This document shows positions 1 through 10,380 of a DNA stretch of 64,000 bases, piece by piece. Origin of the DNA: Puniceibacterium sediminis (GTDB lineage Bacteria; Pseudomonadota; Alphaproteobacteria; Rhodobacterales; Rhodobacteraceae); contig NZ_FZNN01000001.1 of NCBI RefSeq assembly GCF_900188035.1, forward strand, positions 434,001 through 498,000. Direction: 5' to 3'. Both the position numbers and the translations under genes were made by a program. Below the pieces are notes generated by a model. It was not told the DNA's origin, searched no databases, and saw only the letters and a list, made by a program, of their open reading frames with translations. Numbering within the stretch: position 1 is the first letter of the stretch; every line of letters starts with the position of its first letter.

Positions 1-374
1 ACGTCATAGCTGTCGACGATATCGATGTTCTGGGTCACCGCATCAGCGGTGCCACGGTACCACGCCTCATCCCCGCCGCGCTGCGATGCGGGAAGGATGT
101 CGAGGAATTCGTTCCGTTCCGCCCGGAAGAAGTTCCAGCCGCGCTGACAATGGCGGATCAGCGAATGCGCCTTGTACTGGGTTGCGACGGAAATCCTGCG
201 GATGCCGGAATTCACCGCGTTGGACAGGGCAAAGTCGATGATCCGGGTCTTGCCGCCGAAATAGACGGCCGGTTTCACCCGACGGTCGGTCAATTCCCGA
301 AGCCGCGATCCCCGCCCCCCAGCGAGTACGAATGCCATGGATTTGCTGGCGAGCCTGTTGCTTGAAAGTGTCAT
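1..374 (-). CDS. glgC: Glucose-1-phosphate adenylyltransferase, N-terminal part (cut by window edge)
   Basis: Makes ADP-glucose from ATP and glucose-1-phosphate, the committed step of bacterial glycogen synthesis. Only the first ~124 codons are present. They carry the nucleotidyltransferase signature [12 protein letters not shown] at residues 14-25, followed by [20 protein letters not shown], the usual GlgC start region. The ATG at 372-374 is preceded by a strong GGGGAGGAG ribosome site. It lies 76 bases downstream of glgB on the same strand, so glgP-glgB-glgC form one glycogen cluster. The allosteric C-terminal region is outside the window. Confidence 0.95.
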   Translation of the reverse strand, partial: MTLSSNRLASKSMAFVLAGGRGSRLRELTDRRVKPAVYFGGKTRIIDFALSNAVNSGIRRISVATQYKAHSLIRHCQRGWNFFRAERNEFLDILPASQRGGDEAWYRGTADAVTQNIDIVDSYD

Positions 375-450
375 TGGTGGTCTCCTCCCCTTTGTGTGGC
401 GGCCCCGTGGGGCCACCCGTCTCTCACACCAGACCGAATTTCATTCGTTC

Positions 451-2637
451 TCAGTCCTTTATCAGAAAAATCGTGGACAGCGGCGGCAGCATCACCTTTG
501 CGCTGGCGGATTGGCCGTGGCTGGGGTCGTTCGTTGCGGTCACGCTGCCCATGTTGCCCCGGTCGCCACCGCCGTACTTTGCTGCGTCAGAATTCAACGC
601 CTCGCGCCAGATGCCGGTAGACGGCAGGCCGATGCGGTAGGCCCCATGTTCCCGGGGCGTCATGTTGCAGATGACAACCACCTCGGGGTTGCCCGGGTTG
701 CCGCGCCGGATCCAGGCGTAGACCGAATTTTCGGCATCGTCCGCCTCGATCCACTGAAATCCGTCGGGATCGCAATCCTTGATGTGCAGGGCAGGGGTGG
801 CCGTGTAGATGTTGTTCAGATCGCGGACCAGCGACTGGATGCCCTTGTGGTTGGGCTTTTCCGCGCCTTTCCAATCAAGTTCGCTGTCGTGGTTCCATTC
901 CCGCGCCTGAGCAAATTCCTGGCCCATGAACAGCAGCTTCTTGCCGGGGTGTCCCCACATGAAGCTGTAATAGGCCCGCAGGTTGGCGAATTTTTCCCAT
1001 TCATTGCCCGGCATCCGGTCCAGCATGGACCCTTTGCCGTGCACCACCTCGTCATGGCTGATCGGCAGGATGAAATTCTCGCTAAAGGCATATTGCAGGC
1101 CAAAGGTCATCTGGTGGTGGTGGTGTTTGCGATACAGCGGATCCTTTTTCATGTAATCCAGCGTGTCGTTCATCCAGCCCATGTTCCACTTGTAGCCGAA
1201 CCCCAGACCACCTTCGTGCACCGGGCGCGACACCTTGGGGAAGGAGGTGGATTCCTCGGCCACGGTCATGATCCCGGGCACCTCGCCGTAGGTGAAGGTG
1301 TTCATGTTCTGAAGCATGGCGATGGCTTCGTAATTCTCGCGTCCGCCGTCTTTGTTGGGGACCCATTCGCCATGCTTGCGGGAATAGTCGCGGTAGAGCA
1401 TCGAGGCGACAGCATCCACGCGCAGACCGTCGACGTGGTATTCATCCAGCCAATACAGCGCGTTGGACGTCAGGTAGTTCGCCACCTCGCGTCGCCCGTA
1501 GTTGTAGATCAGCGTGTTCCAGTCCTGATGGAACCCTTCGCGCGGGTCGCCATGTTCATAAAGCGCCGTGCCGTCGAACTGGCCAAGCCCGTGCGCATCC
1601 GTGGGAAAGTGCCCCGGGACCCAGTCGAGCAGGACACCGATATCGGCCTTGTGAGCGGCATTGATCAGATCGCGGAATTCATGCGGCGGCCCGTGACGGA
1701 TGGTGGGGGCGAACATGCCCACCGGCTGATATCCCCACGACCCGTCAAAGGGGTATTCGCTGATCGGCATCAGTTCGATATGGGTGAATCGCATATCCTT
1801 GACGTATGCGACCAGTTCATCTGCCGCCTCGACGTAGGATATCTGGCGACCGTGTTCCTTGCGCCGCCAGGATCCCAGGTGCACCTCGTAGACCGAAATC
1901 GCGGCAGTGCGGGCATTGTTCTGCGCACGCTTGTCCATCCAGCCGTTGTCTGACCAGCCATATCCGCTGATATCGCGCACGACGCTGGCATTTTCCGGCG
2001 GGTGTTGTGACCCGAAACCGACGGGGTCAGCCTTGAGAGGCAGGACCGCGCCATGGGCGCCGACGATTTCGTATTTATAGACAGTGCCATCGGCGACGCC
2101 GGGAATGAAAATCTCCCACACCCCGGTTGCGCCGCGCCGACGCATCACATGGCGACGTCCGTCCCACAAATTGAAGTCGCCCACGACCGAGACACGCCGC
2201 GCATTCGGGGCCCAGACGGCAAAGGAAGTGCCATCAACGCCCTCGTGTTTGCGCACATGGGCACCAAGCACCTGCCAGAGCTTGCGATGGGTGCCTTCCC
2301 CCAGAAGGTATTCGTCTATTTCGCCCAACACGGGTCCGAACCTGTAGGCATCTTCAACATCCCATGTCTCTCCGGCTTCGTTCTGGCCGCGCAGGACATA
2401 CGGTTTCGACCCCGGAACGGTTCCGCGGAAAATGCCGGGCAGACCGGATTGTGGTGCAAGAGGCAGGGCCGTGCCATCGACCACCGCCCACATTGCCGTT
2501 GCGCCGGGATCATAGGCGGTGACGCTGCGGTGGGCGCCGTGCCCATGCGGTCCGAGAATGGCGAAAGGATCATCGCAACGCGCGTCGATCACGCGTCGCA
2601 ACAGGGCGAAAGTCTTTGGGTCGGTTTGCTCTGTCAT
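451..2637 (-). CDS. glgB: 1,4-alpha-glucan branching enzyme (GH13)
   Basis: Introduces alpha-1,6 branches into glycogen. 728 residues is the normal full length. An N-terminal CBM48-like region precedes the GH13 barrel. The four GH13 regions are visible: DWVPGHFP near 337, [10 protein letters not shown] near 404 (nucleophile Asp), AEES near 460 (acid/base Glu) and [10 protein letters not shown] near 525. Cytoplasmic. It lies between glgP and glgC on the same strand. The long ORFs on the opposite strand here are shadows. Confidence 0.97.
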   Translation of the reverse strand: MTEQTDPKTFALLRRVIDARCDDPFAILGPHGHGAHRSVTAYDPGATAMWAVVDGTALPLAPQSGLPGIFRGTVPGSKPYVLRGQNEAGETWDVEDAYRFGPVLGEIDEYLLGEGTHRKLWQVLGAHVRKHEGVDGTSFAVWAPNARRVSVVGDFNLWDGRRHVMRRRGATGVWEIFIPGVADGTVYKYEIVGAHGAVLPLKADPVGFGSQHPPENASVVRDISGYGWSDNGWMDKRAQNNARTAAISVYEVHLGSWRRKEHGRQISYVEAADELVAYVKDMRFTHIELMPISEYPFDGSWGYQPVGMFAPTIRHGPPHEFRDLINAAHKADIGVLLDWVPGHFPTDAHGLGQFDGTALYEHGDPREGFHQDWNTLIYNYGRREVANYLTSNALYWLDEYHVDGLRVDAVASMLYRDYSRKHGEWVPNKDGGRENYEAIAMLQNMNTFTYGEVPGIMTVAEESTSFPKVSRPVHEGGLGFGYKWNMGWMNDTLDYMKKDPLYRKHHHHQMTFGLQYAFSENFILPISHDEVVHGKGSMLDRMPGNEWEKFANLRAYYSFMWGHPGKKLLFMGQEFAQAREWNHDSELDWKGAEKPNHKGIQSLVRDLNNIYTATPALHIKDCDPDGFQWIEADDAENSVYAWIRRGNPGNPEVVVICNMTPREHGAYRIGLPSTGIWREALNSDAAKYGGGDRGNMGSVTATNDPSHGQSASAKVMLPPLSTIFLIKD

Positions 2638-2838
2638 ACGCTAACCCTATGCGCGTTTTCATCTTCTGCAAGGGCTTTGGGCATTTTGCGCCTGCCTTGG
2701 GCAATTATTCGATGAAAGGACTTTTGGCTGAGGCATGTGCTGCGAAGGCGCCGGGAAACAAGGCACGAAATGCGACCGTCCCGCGTCCACCCAAGGGCGG
2801 GCGCGGGGCGGCTTGCGTTGGCCGAAGGCGCTGACGGC

Positions 2839-5244
2839 TTAGCTGTCGCGCAGGCTCTTGGCGTCCCAGATCTGGGCCATGTAGTCGGTGATCGTGCGGT
2901 CGGAGGAAAACCAGCCCGACCGCGCCGTGTTCAGCGCCGCCATGGTCATCCAGTGCTGCTGGTCCTTGAAGGCGGTGTCGACCTCACGCTGGGCGCGGTA
3001 ATAGTCGGTGAAGTCCGATGACACGAGGAAGTAGTCCGGCCCCGACAGGTTTTCCGTGATGTTGTGATAGCGCGCGGGTTCGTCCGGCGAGAAGACGCCA
3101 TCGTGGATCGCCTTGAGCGCTGCGGCAAGGCGCGGATCGGCGGCGATGGCCTGGGCTGCATGATCCTTGATCGCGCGGCGGGCCTCGACCTTGTCGGCGG
3201 TCATGCCGAACAGAAAGAAGTTTTCCGCCCCCACATGTTCGCGGATTTCCACGTTTGCGCCGTCCAGTGTGCCGACGGTCAGCGCGCCGTTCAGGGCGAA
3301 TTTCATGTTCCCGGTGCCGGATGCCTCTTTCCCGGCGGTCGATATCTGTTCAGAGAGGTCGGCGGCCGGGATCAGCCGTTCGGCCAGCGTCACGTTGTAG
3401 TTCGGCAGGAAGGCGACCTGCAGCATGTCGCGGGTTTCGACGTCGGCGTTCAGCACCTTGGCGACGTCGTTGATCAGGCGGATGATATCCTTGGCAAAGA
3501 AATACCCCGGTGCGGCCTTGCCGGCAAAGATCTTGAGCCGGGGCGTCCAGTCAGCCGATGGATTGGCCTTGATTTCCTGCCAGAGGGCAATCGCCTCAAG
3601 GATATTGAGGTGCTGGCGCTTGTATTCGTGCAGGCGCTTGATCTGAACGTCGAACATCATGTCGGGGTCGACATTAATGTCGGCGGTCGAAGACATCCAG
3701 TTGGCCAGATCAACCTTGTTGGCGCGCTTGGCCGCAGCATATTTTTCAAGCCAGGCGGGATCGGAAACATGCGGCTCCAATCCCTTGAGTTCTTCTAGGT
3801 GATCGGCCCAGGTTTCGCCGATCGTGTCGGTGATCAGGCCCGACAGGCGCGGGTTGCACGACAGCAGCCAGCGGCGCGGGGTCACGCCGTTTGTCTGGTT
3901 GATGATCCGGTCGGGATGCAAACGATGGAACTCCGAAAACACCGTGGTCTTCATCAGGTCCGTGTGCAGCGCCGAGACGCCGTTGACCTTGTGCGCCATG
4001 ATGAACGACAGCTCGCCCATCTTGACGTGATTGTCCGAGCGCGCAGAGACGGTGCGCGACGGGTGCGCCTTGGCATGGGCATCGTCGATCCGGTCGACAA
4101 TCTGGAGATGGCGCGGCAGTAGTTTTCCGAACAGCCCCTCGTGCCAGCTTTCCAGCGCCTCGGGCAGCAGGGTGTGGTTGGTATAGCTGAGGCAGGCCTG
4201 CGCCATATTCATGGCCTCGTCAAACGGCAGACCGCGTTCGTCGTGCAGGATGCGCACCAGTTCCGGCCCGGCGATGGCGGGGTGGGTATCGTTCATCTGA
4301 ATCGCGACCTTTGATGGCAGCTTGCCCAGATCGTCATGTTCGGAATCAAACCGGCGCATGATGTCCTGAAGTGCGGCGCCGGTCAGGAAATATTCCTGCT
4401 TGAGCCGCAACTCCTTGCCCTGATCGGTGGTGTCGTCGGGATAGAGCACGCGGGAAATCGTGCGGGCCAGCGCCTCGGGTTCAGCCGCGCCGGCGAAATC
4501 ACCCCGGTTGAAGCTGTCGAGGTCAAAGGGAGTATCCGATGCCCTGGCCGACCAGAGCCGCAGCGTGTTGGCCCAGCGGCCCTGCCAGCCGATGACGGGG
4601 GTGTCGTAGGCTTCGGCATCGACGCTGTCGGCGGGGGTCCAGACCACCTTGCCACCCTTGGTGGAGACCTCGCCGCCGAAACCGATGCGGTAGCGCGATT
4701 CAGGGCGTTCAAATTCCCAGGCGTGGCGTTTCAGCAGCCAGGTTTCGGGCGCTTCCATCTGGCGGCCATCGACAAAGGACTGGCGGAACAGGCCATGTTC
4801 ATAGCGGATGCCATAGCCATAGGCCGGGCAGCCAAGGGTCGACAGGGATTCAAGGAAACAGGCAGCCAGACGGCCAAGCCCGCCGTTGCCAAGCGCGGCA
4901 TCGGGTTCATCTTCGAGAACGGTGTCGAAATCCTGGCCCAGCGCGGCAAGCGCGTCACGCGCCTGATCGACAAGCCGCAGGTTCACGATGCCGTCTTCGA
5001 GAAGGCGACCGATCAGGAATTCCATCGACAGGTAATAGACCCGCTTTGCACCGGCCTCATACGTCTTGCGCGTGGCAGCAAACCAACTGTCGACGATCTG
5101 GTCCCGCACGGCAAAGGACAGGGCCATGCGCCAATCCTCGACGCTGGCGTGACTGGCGTCCTTGCCCAGTTCATATTTCAGGTGGCGCAGGATTGCGGCG
5201 CGAAATTCGTCGGTCGTCATGGTGTTGCGGCTGACCATATTCAT
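2839..5244 (-). CDS. glgP: Glycogen/starch/alpha-glucan phosphorylase
   Basis: Releases glucose-1-phosphate from glycogen by phosphorolysis with pyridoxal phosphate. 801 residues is typical. The PLP-lysine region EASGTGNMKFALNGALTVGT is near residue 646, and EDEPDAALGNGGLGRLAACF is the N-terminal family signature. It is the first gene of the leftward glycogen cluster (glgP, 201-base gap, glgB, glgC). Glucokinase upstream on the same strand is 151 bases away, so a separate promoter in 5245-5395 is likely. The start at 5244 agrees with the family N-terminus. Confidence 0.96.
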   Translation of the reverse strand: MNMVSRNTMTTDEFRAAILRHLKYELGKDASHASVEDWRMALSFAVRDQIVDSWFAATRKTYEAGAKRVYYLSMEFLIGRLLEDGIVNLRLVDQARDALAALGQDFDTVLEDEPDAALGNGGLGRLAACFLESLSTLGCPAYGYGIRYEHGLFRQSFVDGRQMEAPETWLLKRHAWEFERPESRYRIGFGGEVSTKGGKVVWTPADSVDAEAYDTPVIGWQGRWANTLRLWSARASDTPFDLDSFNRGDFAGAAEPEALARTISRVLYPDDTTDQGKELRLKQEYFLTGAALQDIMRRFDSEHDDLGKLPSKVAIQMNDTHPAIAGPELVRILHDERGLPFDEAMNMAQACLSYTNHTLLPEALESWHEGLFGKLLPRHLQIVDRIDDAHAKAHPSRTVSARSDNHVKMGELSFIMAHKVNGVSALHTDLMKTTVFSEFHRLHPDRIINQTNGVTPRRWLLSCNPRLSGLITDTIGETWADHLEELKGLEPHVSDPAWLEKYAAAKRANKVDLANWMSSTADINVDPDMMFDVQIKRLHEYKRQHLNILEAIALWQEIKANPSADWTPRLKIFAGKAAPGYFFAKDIIRLINDVAKVLNADVETRDMLQVAFLPNYNVTLAERLIPAADLSEQISTAGKEASGTGNMKFALNGALTVGTLDGANVEIREHVGAENFFLFGMTADKVEARRAIKDHAAQAIAADPRLAAALKAIHDGVFSPDEPARYHNITENLSGPDYFLVSSDFTDYYRAQREVDTAFKDQQHWMTMAALNTARSGWFSSDRTITDYMAQIWDAKSLRDS

Positions 5245-5395
5245 GTCTGTACGTCCCGTTCTGCTGTCCCAGGAAAGGGCACTATCGCCATCAATAACGC
5301 TGCTCGGTTAATGGCAACTGCGTGCTTCGATATGACCTCGGAGAATTGCTCAATTTTTTGGCGGTGATGTAAGATTAAGCGGAATATCGCGTCGT

Positions 5396-6373
5396 TCAGT
5401 TCTCCTGTGCCATGATTTCGGCCAGGTGGCAGGCTGATCCAGTCAGGGCGGCATAGTCGTCCGTCACCAGATGAACGGGGAACTGCTTCATGAAATCGGC
5501 GAAACGCCCCTTGTCGCAGAACGCCTCGGCAAAGCCTTTGGCGAGCAGGTGCGGGCCAAAGTGGCGCGCGACACCGCCGATCAGGTAGACCCCGCCAAAA
5601 GGCAGATTGATCAGGGCGAGGTTGCCCGCCACACGTCCCAGCATGTGGGTGAAAACCTCGATCGCGCGTTCGGCACGGGGGGCGTTTCCGGCCTCGGCTG
5701 CCTGCATGATCGCGTTGGCATCCAGCGGTTCGGCACCGCCGTCCTCTTCGCAGAGCCAGGCATAGACGCGTTCGAAACCGCGCCCCGACAGCACATCTTC
5801 GACCCCCGGGGTGCCGTGGCGGCGGGCGATAAAGGCCATCAGCCGCAATTCTTCTTCGGTCTGCAGGGGTAGGGTAATGTGGCCGGATTCCGACGGCGGG
5901 ACAAGCGTCAGACCGCCAAGGCGAAACACCGGCGCTGCATTCATGCCGGTCCCGACGCCGACCACCAGTTTGGCGGCCTGCGCACCGGCGGGCTGACCCG
6001 GCATCAGGCAGGTGAGGTTTTCGGATGTCAGATGGTCCAGCGCGTGACCCTGCGCCTGCAGGTCGTTCAGAACCGCCACGGTGCGGGCGCCGGTCGCCCG
6101 GGCGATCACGTCGCGATCAACGGTCCAGTCGAGGTTGGTCAACCGTCCCACGCCGTCCAGCACTGGTCCGGCCATGGCGACGCAGGCCGCATCAGGGATC
6201 ACATCCAGCGCCCCGAGGTAGTCTGCGAGCACCTCGTTCAGGCCAGAGTGATCGGCATTGTGATAGCGGCGGATCGTGTCCGTCTGCACGTGCGTACCAC
6301 GTGTCATGGCCACCCGGGTGTTGGTGCCGCCGATATCGGCGACGACTGCGGTGATGTCTTTGCTGTTGGCCAT
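5396..6373 (-). CDS. glk: Glucokinase
   Basis: Phosphorylates glucose to glucose-6-phosphate in the cytoplasm. 325 residues, with the ATP-binding motif DIGGTNTRVAM at residues 13-23 and a second glycine-rich region VGVGTGMNAAPVF; this is the bacterial Glk family rather than the ROK type. Its start is 4 bases from the stop of the beta-glucosidase gene, giving the operon regulator - beta-glucosidase - glucokinase. It would phosphorylate the free glucose released by the GH1 and GH13 glucosidases in the same locus. Confidence 0.93.
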   Translation of the reverse strand: MANSKDITAVVADIGGTNTRVAMTRGTHVQTDTIRRYHNADHSGLNEVLADYLGALDVIPDAACVAMAGPVLDGVGRLTNLDWTVDRDVIARATGARTVAVLNDLQAQGHALDHLTSENLTCLMPGQPAGAQAAKLVVGVGTGMNAAPVFRLGGLTLVPPSESGHITLPLQTEEELRLMAFIARRHGTPGVEDVLSGRGFERVYAWLCEEDGGAEPLDANAIMQAAEAGNAPRAERAIEVFTHMLGRVAGNLALINLPFGGVYLIGGVARHFGPHLLAKGFAEAFCDKGRFADFMKQFPVHLVTDDYAALTGSACHLAEIMAQEN

Positions 6374-6377
6374 GGAA

Positions 6378-7700
6378 CTACTCTTTCAGTGCCTTTGCGA
6401 GCGCGTGGTACGAGTCTTTCGGCGTGCGGACAAGGCTGTCAAAGTCCACATGCACCAGCCCGAACCGCTTTTCATACCCCAGCGCCCATTCGTAATTGTC
6501 GAGAAGGGACCAGATGTAATAGCCGTCAACCGGCACGCCTTCGTCTATGGCGCGTTTGATCGCGGCCATGTGCTGATCGATGAAATCGACGCGGTTCGGA
6601 TCGCTGACGGCGCCGTTTTCCAGCACATCCGGCGCGGCAAGGCCGTTTTCCGTCACGATCAGGGGCATGTCGCCGGTGTATTCTGCGGCCGTGCGCTTCA
6701 GGAAACGGTAGAGGCCCTCGGGGTAGATCTCCCAGTCCATGAAGGTTTTGGGCAGGGGGCCGGTCACCTCATCAAGGCTGGGCCAGGGGCCATCGTTGGG
6801 GGCAATCACCTTGCGGGTGTAATAGTTGATGCCGCACCAGTCGACCTTTTCACCGATCACCGGGAAATCATCCTGCCAGCCTTTGGGCAGGTGCTGTTCC
6901 ATGCCTGCCAGAACCGTGTCGGGATAGCTGCCCTTGAACACGCCATCCATGTAGAAGCGGTTGTAATAACCGTCATAGGTGGCGGCGGCACGGGCGGCTT
7001 CGGGGGTGTCATCCACCGGCTGGGCCCATTCCATGTTGAACACCGCGCCAAGGTTGTTCAGACCCATCGCGCGCATCGTCTGGATCGCTGTGCCATGCGC
7101 CAACAGGACATGGTGCATCGCGCGCGCCGTGGCGCGGATGTCGCGCAGGCCGGGGGCGTGGTACCCCAGAAAATGACTGATCCAGGCGACGCACCATGGT
7201 TCGTTGATCGGGGCGACGGAATGCATCCGGTCGCCGATGCGGCCCATGATCACCTCGGTAAAATCGGCGAACCATTTGGCGATGTCGCGGTTGGTCCAGC
7301 CGCCCAGATCGGCCAGCGGCGAGGGCAGTTCCCAGTGATACAGCGTGGCGCAGGGTTTGATCCCGCGTTCCAGCATCGCGTCAGTCAGCCGGTCGTAGAA
7401 ATCAAGGCCCTCGGGGTTCGGGGTGCCGCGTCCCTCGGGCATGACGCGTGCCCAGGAGGTGGAAAAGCGGTAGCAGTCAAAGCCCGCCGCCTGAACCAGA
7501 TCAAGATCGGCCTCGTACCGATGGTAATGATCGCAGGCGCGCAGGCCATTCTCGGCGCGCACCACATTGCCGGGCGTTGCGGCGAATGTATCCCAGTGCG
7601 TCGGACCCGCGCCGCCAAAGCCGTGACCTTCGATCTGGTAGCTTGATGTCGCGGTGCCGAACTGGAAGCCCTGCGGAAAGTCGCTGCGTTTGTGTTTCAT
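6378..7700 (-). CDS. GH1 family beta-glucosidase
   Basis: Hydrolyses terminal beta-D-glucosyl residues. 440 residues, typical for GH1. It starts with FPQGFQFGTATSSYQIEG. The acid/base motif NEPW is near residue 166 and the nucleophile motif VTENGLAAPD near 345. No signal peptide, so cytoplasmic. Its ATG overlaps the regulator stop codon by 4 bases (ATGA), so the two are translationally coupled. It sits in an alpha-glucoside transport locus, so the substrate anomer of the whole module is uncertain; see findings. Confidence 0.93.
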   Translation of the reverse strand: MKHKRSDFPQGFQFGTATSSYQIEGHGFGGAGPTHWDTFAATPGNVVRAENGLRACDHYHRYEADLDLVQAAGFDCYRFSTSWARVMPEGRGTPNPEGLDFYDRLTDAMLERGIKPCATLYHWELPSPLADLGGWTNRDIAKWFADFTEVIMGRIGDRMHSVAPINEPWCVAWISHFLGYHAPGLRDIRATARAMHHVLLAHGTAIQTMRAMGLNNLGAVFNMEWAQPVDDTPEAARAAATYDGYYNRFYMDGVFKGSYPDTVLAGMEQHLPKGWQDDFPVIGEKVDWCGINYYTRKVIAPNDGPWPSLDEVTGPLPKTFMDWEIYPEGLYRFLKRTAAEYTGDMPLIVTENGLAAPDVLENGAVSDPNRVDFIDQHMAAIKRAIDEGVPVDGYYIWSLLDNYEWALGYEKRFGLVHVDFDSLVRTPKDSYHALAKALKE

Positions 7701-8758
7701 GTCTGTCCCTGTCGCACTGTCTTTGGTTCGCCCGCTGCCGGGGCCGGGCCGGTGGAATTTCCCAGGATCAATTCTGCCTCAAGCAGGGAGTGTAGGGGGC
7801 CGCAGTCGGGATCGGCAATCATCCGCAGCAACATGTCCGCCGCACAACGCCCCGCCGCCCTGACCGAGGAACGCGTCGCTGTAAAAAGCGGCACGTTCTG
7901 GCCGTTCATGAGATAGGCCAGCTCGTCGTCATGGGTGATGACCGAAACATCGCGGCCCATCTCCAGGCCTGCTTCCTGTATTGCGCGGCGCACGCCAATG
8001 GCCGTCACCATCGACGAGGTCAGAAAGGCGGTCGGCGGATCTGGCTGGGCCAGCATTTCCTGCGCCGACTGATGCCCCAGCAGTTCTGTCATCTCACCCT
8101 GGCGCATCAGCGCTGGGTCGGGATCTATGCCGCGCACGGCGAGCGCCGCGAGATACCCCTCGCGGCGGCGAAAGGCGAAATCCATGAACTCCAGCCCGTT
8201 GACCAGTGCGATACGGCTGTGGCCGAGTTCGGTCAGGAACGCCGTGGCCCGTTCAAAGGCGCTGCGGTTGTTCATGTCCACCCAGGAATAGTCGGCCGTT
8301 ATGTTTGATGCGCGACCATGGACGACGAAGGGCAGACCCAGATCCGACAGAAGGGCAATGCGGCTGTCCTGCATCCGCGGGCTGTGCACGATGATGCCGT
8401 CGACGTTGCCCTTGTCGCGGATGTTGCGGTAAAGCCGTTCCTCTTTGCCATCCTCGACCAGTGTCAGGACAAGGTCATAACCGGCCTCGACATAGGCCTC
8501 GGATGCGCCGGTAATGAAGTCGCCGAAAACCGGGTTCACCATCTCGCGTTTGGACGAGGTGGGGATGACGTGGCCGATGGACATGGACCGGCCCGTCGCC
8601 AGCCCCTTGGCCCGGGCGTTGGGGGTATAGTTGAATTCGCGCGCCGCCGCCTCGACCCGCTGGCGGGTTGCCTTGTTCACCTCGGGATAGCCGTTCAGCG
8701 CACGGCTGACCGTCGTCTGCGAGAGGTTCAGGTGGCTGGCAAGTTCCTTGAGATTCAT
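7697..8758 (-). CDS. aglR: LacI-family transcriptional regulator of the glucoside locus
   Basis: 353 residues. The N-terminal LacI helix-turn-helix LKELASHLNLSQTTVSRALN is followed by a hinge and a periplasmic-binding-like effector domain. A longer reading from a TTG at 8774-8776 is possible, but that start would place a perfect AAAGCGCTTT operator inside the gene. The ATG at 8756-8758 begins directly at the canonical HTH. The gene is divergent from aglE, as in the described rhizobial aglR-aglEFGAK locus. The operators in 8759-9007 suggest control of both directions, including itself. Confidence 0.88.
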   Translation of the reverse strand: MNLKELASHLNLSQTTVSRALNGYPEVNKATRQRVEAAAREFNYTPNARAKGLATGRSMSIGHVIPTSSKREMVNPVFGDFITGASEAYVEAGYDLVLTLVEDGKEERLYRNIRDKGNVDGIIVHSPRMQDSRIALLSDLGLPFVVHGRASNITADYSWVDMNNRSAFERATAFLTELGHSRIALVNGLEFMDFAFRRREGYLAALAVRGIDPDPALMRQGEMTELLGHQSAQEMLAQPDPPTAFLTSSMVTAIGVRRAIQEAGLEMGRDVSVITHDDELAYLMNGQNVPLFTATRSSVRAAGRCAADMLLRMIADPDCGPLHSLLEAELILGNSTGPAPAAGEPKTVRQGQT

Positions 8759-8774
8759 CGGGCAGCAGATTTCC

Positions 8775-8784
8775 AAAGCGCTTT
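8775..8784. promoter_or_regulatory. LacI-type operator O1 (AAAGCGCTTT), regulator side
   Basis: Perfect 10-base palindrome with the central CG typical of LacI-family operators. It lies 17 bases upstream of the regulator ATG, so binding would block the regulator-bgl-glk operon. Its centre is 158 bases from the second operator. Confidence 0.75.
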
Positions 8785-8893
8785 AAATTTTTCTCACGTT
8801 ACACGCAAATCCGACCGTGGTGAAAGGTGTTTCTGCACTACCGCATAAGCTGCAGTGCAGCATTTTTATTCCTGAAATTAATAAAACCTTCCA

Positions 8894-8899
8894 TTGACA
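8894..8899 (+). promoter_or_regulatory. Candidate -35 element (TTGACA) of the aglEFGAK promoter
   Basis: Exact TTGACA, 32 bases upstream of operator O2. No good -10 is visible at 17 bases (GAGCCT), so the promoter may be weak or need help. O2 would cover the start-point region. Confidence 0.4.
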
Positions 8900-8930
8900 G
8901 GTGACCGCATCTGGGCGAGCCTGCGAGCAT

Positions 8931-8944
8931 TCAAAGCGCTTTGA
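8931..8944. promoter_or_regulatory. LacI-type operator O2 (TCAAAGCGCTTTGA), aglE side
   Basis: Perfect 14-base palindrome sharing the AAAGCGCTTT core with O1. It lies 64 bases upstream of the aglE ATG and just downstream of TTGACA, a position suited to repression. Confidence 0.8.
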
Positions 8945-9007
8945 GGCGAGTCTGTTGCGGCAGGTCGTCGGCGGGGCGTCCGTTGCAAGAATCTGGGAGG
9001 ATTTTCA

Positions 9008-10363
9008 ATGAAATATGCAGTCTATGCGAGTGTTGCCGTGCTTGCCGTGACGGCCCAGGGCGCCTTTGCCGAGGCGCATCTGTCATTCACGCCGGGCGAG
9101 GGTGATTTCAACTGGGACAGCTACAACGCCTTTGCCGAACTGTATGATCTGAGCGGGCAGACAGTGACCATCACCGGCCCCTGGACGGGCAATGAAAAGG
9201 AAAAGGTCGACAAGGTCTTTGACTATTTCGAAGCCGCCACCGGCGCCGAGGTCAACTATTCCGGTTCGGACAGCTTTGAGCAGGATATCGTCATTTCGAC
9301 CCGTGCCGGATCAGCTCCGAACCTTGCCGTGTTTCCGCAGCCGGGTCTGGCCGCCGATATGGCAAGTCAGGGCCTGCTGACGCCGCTGGCCGACGGGACA
9401 GCCGAATGGGTGGCGGCAAACTATGCCGCCGGCCAATCCTGGGTCGATCTCGGTACATATGCGGGCCAGGATGGGACCGAGAGCCTGTATGGCCTGTTCT
9501 ACCGCGTCGATCTGAAATCATTGGTCTGGTTTTCCCCCATCGCCTTTGACGAGGCGGGCTATGACATTCCCGAGACCATGGAAGAGCTCAAGGAGCTGAC
9601 GCAGCAGATCGTCGACGACGGCGGCACGCCCTGGTGTATCGGTCTGGGATCAGGTGCTGCCACAGGCTGGCCCGCAACCGACTGGGTCGAAGACATGATG
9701 CTGCGCACGGCTGAACCGTCAGTCTATGACCAGTGGGTCAAGAACGAGATCCCGTTCAACGATCCAGCAGTTGTCGGCGCGATCGAGGAATTCGGCTGGT
9801 TCGCCAAGAACGACGATTTCGTGCAGGGCGGGGCCCAGTCCGTAGCGACAACCGATTTCCGCGACAGCCCGGCAGGTCTCTTCACGATCCCGCAGGAATG
9901 CTACATGCACCGTCAGGCGTCCTTTATCCCGGCTTTCTTCCCGGAAGGCACCGAAATGGGCGTGGATGCGGATTTCTTCTACTTCCCGGCCTATGCGGAA
10001 AAGGATCTGGGTACACCGGTTCTGGGCGCGGGCACATTGTTTGCGATCACCACGCCATCCGATGCCACCTCGGCGATGATCGAATTCCTCAAGACCCCGA
10101 TTTCGCACGAATTGTGGATGGCGCAGGGTGGTTTCCTGACGGCGCATGCGGGCGTCAATCCGGCCACCTATTCTGACGACACCCAGCGCGCGCAGGGCGA
10201 GATTCTGGCCAACGCCACGACCTTCCGCTTTGACGCATCCGACCTGATGCCGTCCGAGATCGGCGCGGGTGCCTTCTGGTCCGGTATGATCGACTATGTG
10301 ACCGGAACCCCGGCCGAAGATGTCGCCACGACCATTCAGACACGCTGGGATTCCATCCGCTAA
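9008..10363 (+). CDS. aglE: Alpha-glucoside ABC transporter, substrate-binding protein
   Basis: Periplasmic solute-binding protein, 451 residues, family 1 sugar-binding type. A signal peptide ends at about residue 22 (GAFAEAH). The ribosome site is CTGGGAGGA upstream of the ATG. It is first in the operon aglE-F-G-A-K, whose gene order matches the rhizobial alpha-glucoside (sucrose, trehalose, maltose) system. A pair of hairpins separates it from aglF, as is common where the binding protein is made in excess. Exact substrate is inferred from context. Confidence 0.9.
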   Translation: MKYAVYASVAVLAVTAQGAFAEAHLSFTPGEGDFNWDSYNAFAELYDLSGQTVTITGPWTGNEKEKVDKVFDYFEAATGAEVNYSGSDSFEQDIVISTRAGSAPNLAVFPQPGLAADMASQGLLTPLADGTAEWVAANYAAGQSWVDLGTYAGQDGTESLYGLFYRVDLKSLVWFSPIAFDEAGYDIPETMEELKELTQQIVDDGGTPWCIGLGSGAATGWPATDWVEDMMLRTAEPSVYDQWVKNEIPFNDPAVVGAIEEFGWFAKNDDFVQGGAQSVATTDFRDSPAGLFTIPQECYMHRQASFIPAFFPEGTEMGVDADFFYFPAYAEKDLGTPVLGAGTLFAITTPSDATSAMIEFLKTPISHELWMAQGGFLTAHAGVNPATYSDDTQRAQGEILANATTFRFDASDLMPSEIGAGAFWSGMIDYVTGTPAEDVATTIQTRWDSIR

Positions 10364-10380
10364 GCGTATCTTGCTACAGC

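Noticed and set aside
337-1953. 538-codon plus-strand open frame over glgB
   Set aside because: Antisense to a well-supported GH13 gene; produced by strong G/C bias at third positions, with no ribosome site or recognisable domain.
8759-8776. TTG start extending the LacI regulator by six residues
   Set aside because: Would put the O1 operator in the coding region; the HTH starts directly at the ATG at 8758.
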